Source: Prorocentrum cordatum | Taxonomy: Eukaryota > Sar > Dinophyceae > Prorocentrales > Prorocentraceae | Direction of reading: 5' to 3' | Assembly (NCBI GenBank): GCA_963575745.1 | Contig: CAUYUJ010019598.1 | Coordinates: 1-37,500, forward strand | DNA: 37,500 nucleotides | Shown here: piece by piece, positions 31,021-37,500 of the stretch | Layout of the letters: each line of letters opens with the position of its first letter | Numbering within the stretch: the first letter of the stretch is position 1 | Made by a program: the position numbers and the translations under genes | Notes under the pieces: generated by a model | The model's input: the letters and a program-made list of their open reading frames with translations, nothing else | Databases searched by the model: none | Told to the model about the DNA's origin: nothing

Positions 31021-31200
31021 CCCCCCCCCCGTCGAAAACTGGGGGGGGGTCGCTGCCGATTCGAACCTCCCCCCAGTCCATCATGAAAAAGGGGGGGGCC
31101 ACTACCTGTTCGAACCCCCGCTTCGAACACGGGGGGGGGTCACTGCCGGTTCGAACCCCCCCCCTTGAAAACCGGGGGGGGGTCACTGCCCCCCCCCGCC
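31021..31200 (-). repeat. G-run/TTCGAA/C-run units, left flank, inverted orientation
   Basis: About four units of about 45 bp of the form GAAAAC(C), a run of G, TCACTGCCGGTTCGAACC, then a run of C. The reverse complement of a unit reads GGTTCGAACCGGYAGTGA, C run, GGTTTTC, matching the units at 32216-32640. Confidence 0.85.
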
Positions 31201-32215
31201 GCCGGCAAGCGATGCCCGCTTCTCGGGACAGTTGGGGAATGGTGGGGGTGTAAGGACAGTGGTGGGAACGGTGGTGGTGGGGACAGTGGTGCGGGGACAG
31301 TGGGATAGTGGTGCGGACAGTGGTGGGGACAGTGGTGGTGGGGACAGTGGTGAGGGGACGGCGGGACAGTGGTGCGGACAGTGGGATCGTGGTGGGGACG
31401 GTAGTGGTGGGGATTGGTGAAGGCGGTGGTGAGGACAGTGGTGGGGCAGTAGTACGGTGGGGAGAGTGGTGGGGACAGTGGGGACAGTGGGATAGTGATG
31501 GGGCCAGTGGGGGCGGTGGGACAGCACACGGGGACAACGGCGGGGACAGTGGGACAGTGGTGGGAACAGTGGGGACAGTGGGAGAGCGGTGGGGACCGTG
31601 GGGGAAGTGGGGAGAGTGGGACCGTGGTGGGACAATGGTGGGGAGAGTGGGGGCAGTGAGACACCGGTGGGGGGCACTGGTGGGACAGTGGGGACAATGG
31701 CTGGAATAGTGGGGATAGTGGGACAGTGGTGGGGACAGTGGTGGTGGGGACAGTGGTGTGGGGACAGTGGGAATGTGGAGGAAACGCTGGGACAGTGGAG
31801 GGTACAGTGGTGGTGGCGACAGTGGTGAGGGCGGTGGCGAAGACGGCGGTGGGATAATGGGACAGAGGTACAGTAGGGACAGTGGTGGGGACAGTGGGGA
31901 CAGTGGTGGGACCAGTGGGACAGCTCAGTGGGACAGAGGCGGGAACAGTGGGACAGTGGGGACAGTGGGACTGTGGTTGGGGCCGTGGAGAAAGTGGGGA
32001 GAGCGGAACCGTGGTGTGAACAGTGGTGGGGAGGGACAGTCGGGACAGTGCGACACTGGTGGGGCCACTGGTGAGGACAGTGGTGACGGTGGTGGGAACA
32101 GTGGGGGCAGGGGTGGTGAGGACAGTGGTGCTGGGGACATCAGTGGGGAATGTGGTGCGGACGGTGGTAAGGATCCAGAGTTGTGTACTGGCGGTGAGCG
32201 TTGGGGGGGAGAGGG
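31201..32215 (+). repeat. GGGACAGTGGTG minisatellite, about 1 kb
   Basis: Units of 9-12 bp, GGGACAGTGG or GGGACAGTGGTG, with substitutions (GGGATAGTGG, GGAACGGTGG, GGGAGAGTGG). Strong strand asymmetry: the plus strand is G-rich with regularly spaced G-triplets, so G-quadruplexes are possible. All open frames are repeat translations. Confidence 0.93.
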
Positions 32216-32640
32216 GTCCGAACCGGTAGTGACCCCCCCGCGGTTTTCGAGAGGGGGGGGGCGGGTCGAACTGTGACTCCCCCCGGTTTTCGAGAGGGTG
32301 GGGGTTCGAACCAGTAGTGCCCCCCCCCGGTTTGTGAGGGGGGGCCCCTCGGGGGGGATTCGAACCGGTAGTGATCCCCCCCGGTTTTCCGGAAGGGGGG
32401 GGGTTCGAACCGGTAGTGATCCCTCTCTGGTTTTCTGGGGGGTGGGTTCGAACCGGTAGTCTGGAAGGGGGGGAGAAGGGGGGGGGTTCGAACCGGTAGT
32501 GACCCGCCCCGGTTTTTCAGGAGGGGGGGGGGGTTTACCGGGGGGAAGGGGGGCGGGGGGGGGTCCAGCAGGGGGGGAATTTTCGGAGGGGGGGGGACCC
32601 CCAGGTTCCGGAGGAAGAGGGGGGGAATTTTCCATAGTAA
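32216..32640 (+). repeat. G-run/TTCGAA/C-run units, right flank, direct orientation
   Basis: Six or seven units of about 45-60 bp: a run of G, GGTTCGAACCGGTAGTGA, a run of C, then GGTTTTC(GAG). The clearest copies are at about 32340-32480. After 32520 the units degrade into G-rich sequence. Confidence 0.87.
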
Positions 32641-33440
32641 AGCGTCGGTGGAACACTGGAGAGAGCGTGGAGGAGAGAGTCAGGGCCTGGGGCCAGGATG
32701 AGGAAGAAGAGGAGGCTTAGGAGTATCACGAAAAGGAGGAACAGGAGTTGGAGGGCGCGGAGGCACCCGGGGATGTCCCGGTGCCTCGTCATATTGTGTG
32801 TACGATACAGCCCACAAATAGCGATCGCCCACCCAAGAAAACATATCATTTTGCCTCTTCATCGTTACCACCAAATCTAGATCACTAGTGTTTACCTCGG
32901 CCCTCATCCACATCCTCATCCTCTTCGTGATCATGTCGGCTGCCAATTCCCTTTCTTCGTCTCCGTCATCCTGTCCAGCCGTCTCTTCCCATCCTCCGAC
33001 CTCCCGTCCTCGTCTCCTCGTCGCCTTCTCATCATCTCTAGTATTATCCTCCCATGATCCTCTTCGTTCTCGTCCTCTTTGTTGTCGTCCTCATCATCGC
33101 TGGTAAGAGCATCTGCTACCTGTTGGAACACCCTTTCGAGTGATTTGGAGGTTCGGGGGATGTGTGCAGCAATTTCAGGTTTGCGATTGGCGCCACGTTG
33201 TATGCGCAATAGATCAATCGAGCGATCTCTCTATTCATATATCGATTCCACTTTCCATTGGACTGTCTCGTTGCCGAGCGATTCCAAGACCTATCGACAT
33301 CACTCCCAAAGAATCATATTGTTTATCGGTTCCCTTCGGTACCCTACTGGTTTCCCTCTCAATGTCCACCCACCTCAATATTCGTTGTATTGCTATCACT
33401 AAATATCGGATTTACGCATTGATCAATTGTCAACCACTCG
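32641..33440. other. Unassigned lower-GC region
   Basis: Unique sequence with CT-rich parts. A minus-strand frame at 33209-32931 has a plausible helical start (SKSLERVFQQVADALTSDDE) followed by an acidic Asp/Glu-rich and then basic stretch. It could be an exon of an unknown gene, but low-complexity composition explains much of it. Confidence 0.25.
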
Positions 33441-33830
33441 CGGGATAATCACGGGACAATCACGGTACAACCACGGAATAACCACGAAACAGCCATAGGA
33501 CACCCTCGGGACAACCTTTGGATAATCATCGAGAAGGTTATCGGGACAACCATTGGAACAACCAAGTGGCAGCCATCGAGACAACCATTGGGATAACCAT
33601 TGGGACAATCACTGGGACAACCGCGGAACAACCACGGGACGACCACGAGTCAACCACGACACGCGCAACAGCCATTGGGACAACCATTTCAACCATCGGG
33701 ACAACAGCGGGACAACTATCGTCACAAATATCGGGATAACCATTTGAGCAACCATCGGGACAACCATCGTGACAACCATTGGGACCACCATCGGCACAAC
33801 CGATGAGATATTAGCAGGATAATTATCAGG
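33441..33830 (+). repeat. 12-bp minisatellite, GGGACAACCATT
   Basis: About 30 units of GGGACAACCATT/C with variants (GGGATAACCATT, GGAACAACCACG); spacing of 12 bp is clearest at 33585-33650. It gives a spurious tetrapeptide repeat (NHWD/NHRD) in one frame. Confidence 0.92.
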
Positions 33831-33856
33831 GCAGGGGGAAGGCGAGGGGCTGCAAT

Positions 33857-34687
33857 GTGAAACTCGCTAAACAACTCATTCCCACAGGGCTGGTGGGATT
33901 CGCGCGCTCACGCACTCCTGCAGAAACGTGTCGTCCATGCGAGCAGCATCGCCACTACATGCGCTCCATGATACGTTGTGTGGCCACTTTGCTCAGACCC
34001 GTTGTGGGTTGCACCCCAGGCCAGGCTTTTTGCCCAGCTGACACCGCAGCCTCTATGAGTGCTCGCTGGTGCTCTTATCCACTCGTCCTGCCGATCCTAG
34101 CCGCCGGCCTCCTGCGTGAAGATGTCCCTATAGCTGTGTGCAGGCAGCCCGACCTCGTGGGTGTTTTCTGGGCCGCCGACAAGAAGGTCAAGAGCGTGCA
34201 CCTGGACGAGAATACCGCGTGGACTGCCGAGAGGGAGCTGCCCCTGGCGGTTCCCATTTCGCCGGGGACACCTCTCCACGGAATCACGCGGCCGGGTGAG
34301 TTCAATGGCATGGTCTTCGGGGAGGGGAGGGGGGCTGAACGCCCTACAGCAAATCAACCCCGTCGGGTCGCCCTGCAGGCCCTGTCGGGTCATCCGCGTC
34401 ACGGAGTGGGGGTCGTCACGGGAGGGGCACTTTTGGCCGTGCCCGAGGTCTGGCCCGGGATCGGCGGGATCAATGTCTTGTACGAGGATTTGCTAGCATG
34501 GGGCGATTGGAAATTCTTCGTCATTTCTGATCCGGACGTGACCAGCAAGACCAGGGTGAGTGGATGCGGGAGGGAGGGCTTCTTGTCCGTGGTGTGGGCG
34601 GACGCAGACGGGAGGCTGCGACAGCTGCACTGGGGCAAGCACAACGTGTGGGTGCTTCACCGCTTCTTCCCGCTCTTTCTCCTCTAA
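33857..34687 (+). CDS. Hypothetical protein with faint beta-propeller-lectin-like repeats
   Basis: The frame is open for 276 codons from a GTG at 33857 (the nearby ATG at 33855 is in another frame and meets TGA at once), so the true start probably lies upstream or in another exon. It ends at TAA 34685-34687. Two segments, V-G-V-F-W-A-A-D-K-K-V-K-S-V (101-114) and L-S-V-V-W-A-D-A-D-G-R-L-R-Q-L (243-257), share the hydrophobic-W-x-A-D-x-(D/K)-G/K pattern, each followed by a Trp about 10 residues on. A third, H-G-I-T-R-P-G-E-F-N-G-M-V-F (141-154), has the S/T-R-P...VF pattern. This alternation resembles the blades of PLL/fucose-lectin-type beta-propellers. GTGAGT at 34296 and 34556 could be splice donors, so the frame may mix exon and intron. 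No signal peptide is clear. The family call is tentative. Confidence 0.38.
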   Translation: MKLAKQLIPTGLVGFARSRTPAETCRPCEQHRHYMRSMIRCVATLLRPVVGCTPGQAFCPADTAASMSARWCSYPLVLPILAAGLLREDVPIAVCRQPDLVGVFWAADKKVKSVHLDENTAWTAERELPLAVPISPGTPLHGITRPGEFNGMVFGEGRGAERPTANQPRRVALQALSGHPRHGVGVVTGGALLAVPEVWPGIGGINVLYEDLLAWGDWKFFVISDPDVTSKTRVSGCGREGFLSVVWADADGRLRQLHWGKHNVWVLHRFFPLFLL

Positions 34688-35120
34688 AAGCTCCTCCTGC
34701 CTTCTCCTTCCGTTTACCTTCCTATCTCTCTCTTCCATCTTCATTCTTTTTCCTCCTCCCCTCTTCTTCCGTATCTTCCTTTTGCCCTTTTTCTTATGCC
34801 CTCGCGCCTCATCATTATCCTTTTGGTCCGTCCTGCAATGGGGGCGTCTGAAATACGACGGGGCAGATTTGCCCACAGCCTTGCTTTGACCCAAGAGGCT
34901 TAAGCCATTCAGTCGACCCCAGATAAGGGTATGTGCGGCTTCTGATGTCGCATTTGTTAGCCGCTTTCCCGTCCTGCTTTTTGCGTTTACGTGTTGCTGA
35001 TTCGTGATTGCCAAACCCCTGATTTCCGACTACTTGACTCCCGGACGGGGTAGGATCGTTTTTAATGGGACGTTGTGCAGCAAGAACGTGTTGCTGATTC
35101 GTCCTACTCCTCTTCCTCTG
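34688..35120. other. CT-rich spacer with a 17-bp direct repeat
   Basis: Pyrimidine-rich 34680-34830, then unique sequence. ACGTGTTGCTGATTCGT occurs at 34989-35005 and 35086-35102, 97 bp apart. No gene was recognised. Confidence 0.5.
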
Positions 35121-35645
35121 CCTTTGTTGCGGACTTCTTGAGGCCTCTTGGAGGTCTCGGGGGCGACCTCTTGGGCGGCTTTCCAGGGCTCTTGTCTGTT
35201 TTCTGAGGGTTTCTCGGGTCCCCTTGGGGGCCTCCTGGGGGCATGTGGGGTGTCATGGGGGTCAGCTTGTGGGGGAGGGCTTGGCGCACCTCCGAGTTCC
35301 TATCTCCAGCATCGGTTGGGCCCCTGTTGAGTTCCTCTTGAGGGGCTGTTCGGTTTTTTTTGGCCTTGTGGTTCCTCTCGGGGCGTCTCTGGGCTTCTTG
35401 GCGGCCTCTTGGGCCAGTCTGGAGGGCCTCTCGTGCCGTGGGCTATCAAGCGGAGAACACCGACAGTGGAACATCAATTATGTTTGCCGTTTGGGTCCCA
35501 TCTTAGGTCTTAGGGGTCCTCGTGGGGCTGTATTGGAGACCCCTGGAGCTGTTGTGTGGCCTACGTGGTTTCCATGTGGCCTCAAGGACGCCGTTTTGGA
35601 CCACACCTGGAGCATCTTGGAGGCGTCGGGAGCTGGAGCTGGGGG
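35121..35645 (+). repeat. GGCCTC/TTGGGG block G, with AT-rich core
   Basis: Variants of GGCCTCTTGGAGG recur about every 11-12 bp. The core ATCAATTATGTTTGCC at 35473-35488 differs by one base from the core of block A (13736-13751), 21.7 kb away, and both are preceded by a variant of GGAGAACACCGA / GGAGAACCCCAA. Confidence 0.8.
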
Positions 35646-35960
35646 CTATGAGCTGCTCACAGATGCGTTGAGGAGCTTGCAGCCCTGGAGGAGGGGGAAG
35701 GAGGGGTGGCGACAGCCATAGGTATCACGCCTTGGCACCCCTGACAAGTGGGGGTTGTCAGAGTTTTCCATGTTGTGGCCGTTTTTCACGTCCAGTTGTC
35801 AGTCTCCGAGTCGGCATCCATTTCTTCCACGCCATCTCATGTTTTTCCCAACCATCCTGTGGTGTTGGGTCCTCGTTTTGAAGAGACGGCGCCCCGCGTT
35901 CCTCTCCTTCTCCTTCCCGCCCTCCTCCCCCTCCTCCTCCTCCCCCTCCTTGCCTCTGCT
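35646..35960. other. Unassigned spacer with CT-rich tract
   Basis: Unique sequence followed by a CCTCCTCC-rich stretch (35905-35955) that directly precedes the satellite. No gene was recognised. Confidence 0.35.
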
Positions 35961-37500
35961 CTCGGCACGCCCCTCACACGTTTCGTAGCCCCATAGGGAG
36001 CTCCACCGAAGGCCCCAGTTGGGGAGGGCGCATGCGGTTCCCCCACCCAGGGCAGCGTTTCGTGGCCCCATAGGGGCTCTACCGAAGGCCCCAGTGGGGG
36101 ATGGGCGCATGCGATTCCCCCACCCAGGGCAGCGCTTCGTGGCCCCATAGGGAGCTCCACCGAAGGCTTCAGTGGGGGTGGGCGCATGCGGTTCCCCCAC
36201 CCAGGGCTGCGTTTCGTGGCCCCGTAGGGAGCTCCACCGAAGGCCCCCGGCGCGTGCGGTTCCCCCCCCCAGGGCAGCGCTTCGTGGCCCCATAGGGAGC
36301 TCCACCGACGGCCTCAGTGGGGGTGGGCGCATGCGGTTCCCCCCCACCCAGGACAGCGTTTCGTGGCCCCATAGGAACCCCACCGAAGGCCCCAGTGGGG
36401 GTGGGCGCATGCGGTCCCCCCACCCAGGGCAGCGCTTCGTGGCCCCATAGGGAGCTCCACCGAAGGCCCCAGTGGGGGTGGGCGCATGCGGTTCCCCCAC
36501 CCAGGGCAGCGCTTCGTGGCCCCATAGGGAGCCCACCGAAGGCCCCAGTGGGGGTGGGCGCATGCGGTTCCCCCACCCAGGGCAGCGTTTCGTGGCCCCA
36601 TAGGGAGCCACTGCTCCCCCACCCAGGGCAGCGTTTCGTGGCCCCATAGGGAGCTCCACCGAAGGCCCCAGTTGGGGAGGGCGCATGCGGTTCCCCCACC
36701 CAGGGCAGCGTTTCGTGGCCCCATAGGGGGTTCCACCGAAGGCCCCAGTGGGGGTGGGCGCACGCGATCCCCCTCACCCAGGGCAGCGCTTCGTGGCCCC
36801 ATAGGGAGCTCCACCGAAGGCTTCAGTGGGGGTGGGCGCATGCGGTTCCCCCACCCAGGGCAGCGTTTCGTGGCCCCATAGGGAGCTCCACCGAAGGCAC
36901 CCGTGGGGGTAGGCGCATGCGGCTCCCCCACCCAGGGCAGCGCTTCGTGGCCCCATAGGGAACTCCACCGAAGGCCTCGGGGTGGGCGCATGCGGTTCAC
37001 CCCCACCCAGGACAGCGTTTCGTGGCTCCATCGGGAACTCCACCGAAGGCCCCAGTGGGGGTGGGCGCACGCGGTTCCCCCGCCCAGGGCAGCGTTTCGT
37101 GGCCCCATAGGGAGCTCCACCGAAGGCCCCAGTGGGGGTGGGCGCATGCGGTTCCCCCACCCAGGGCAGCGCTTCGTGGCCCCATAGGGAGCTCCACCGA
37201 AGGCTTCAGTGGGGGTGGGCGCATGCGGTTCCCCCACCCAGGGCAGCGCTTCGTGGCCCCATAGGGAGATCCACCGTATGCCCAAGTGGGTGTGCCCGCA
37301 TGCGAGTCCCCCACCCAGGGCAGCGTTTCGTGGCCCCATAGGGAGCTCCACCGAAGGCCCCAGTTGGGGTGGGCGCATGCGGTTCCCCCCACCCAGGACA
37401 GCGCTTCGTGGCCCCATAGGGAGCTCCACCGAAGGCCCCAGTGGGGGTGGGCGCATGCGGTCCCCCCACCCGGGGCAACGCTTCGTGGCCCCATAGGGAA
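35961..37500 (+). repeat. 77-bp tandem satellite array, about 20 copies
   Basis: The unit contains GCTTCGTGGCCCCATAGGGA, GCTCCACCGAAGGCCCCAGT, GGGGGTGGGCGCATGCGGTT and CCCCCACCCAGGGCAGC. Adjacent copies are highly similar, with the period of 77 bp visible for example at 37132 and 37209. A few units are shortened (about 36603 and 36970). GCATGC in most units is palindromic. The first unit begins GGCACGCCCCTCACACGTTTCGT, which matches the diverged units at 14.1-14.9 kb. The array runs off the right edge of the window. Confidence 0.97.

Noticed and set aside
29673-31086. Overlapping 314- and 340-codon frames on opposite strands
   Set aside because: Extreme GC content removes stop codons; there is no domain and both strands are equally open.
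32216-32540. tRNA genes suggested by GGTTCGAACC
   Set aside because: No acceptor, D or anticodon arms could be drawn around the motif; the G and C runs explain the apparent stems.
34493-35014. Minus-strand 173-codon Lys/Arg/Glu-rich frame
   Set aside because: It is the complement of a CT-rich tract and overlaps the better plus-strand candidate at 33857-34687.

Overview
ORGANISM. The window looks like repeat-dominated nuclear DNA of a eukaryotic protist, most likely a dinoflagellate (Prorocentrum- or Symbiodiniaceae-like). The reasons are: no bacterial-style gene packing; high GC overall with AT-rich islands; kilobase-scale degenerate triplet arrays; a decayed non-LTR retrotransposon of endonuclease - reverse transcriptase - zinc finger - RNase H order; and long tracts built on a GGCCTC/TTGGGG theme, whose translations (Pro/Lys/Arg/Gly/Gln-rich) resemble the spurious proteins common in dinoflagellate annotations. 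The assignment rests on pattern recognition and no database was searched. LAYOUT. 1-1095: 77-bp satellite. 1183-2330: ATT, AGT, AGG and GAT arrays. 2721-4240: a GGT array bracketed by G-run/TTCGAA/C-run blocks. 4683-11674 (minus strand): one decayed LINE-type retrotransposon, about 7 kb. 11700-13060: unassigned. 13330-15460 and 18270-21680: mosaic of GGCCTC/TTGGGG blocks, with relatives of the 77-bp satellite at 14140-14860 (plus orientation) and 16030-16370 (minus orientation). 20429-21255: degenerate 36-bp minisatellite. 23123-23460: 170-bp repeats carrying strong hairpins. 24365-26080: GAT/TGC triplet array. 26235-29880: compound of GAC arrays, 14-bp minisatellites and a 1.4-kb segmental duplication. 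31021-32640: GGGACAGTGG minisatellite flanked by inverted G-run/TTCGAA units. 33441-33830: 12-bp minisatellite. 33857-34687: the best candidate non-transposon coding segment, with faint beta-propeller-lectin-like repeats. 35121-35645: another GGCCTC/TTGGGG block. 35961-37500: a second large 77-bp satellite array related to the first. FUNCTION. No intact host gene is demonstrable. The only well-supported protein-coding material is the retrotransposon. Its catalytic motifs (reverse transcriptase motif A, a GD-containing motif B, YADD; all four RNase H acidic residues) survive, but its reading path is cut by at least four frameshifts and three isolated in-frame stops. Several of the frameshifts lie at homopolymers, so some may be assembly errors. 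The most notable pattern is that apparently separate repeat arrays reuse the same building blocks: one 77-bp satellite family at four loci, G-run/TTCGAA blocks bracketing two different arrays, and short conserved cores embedded in the GGCCTC/TTGGGG scaffold.
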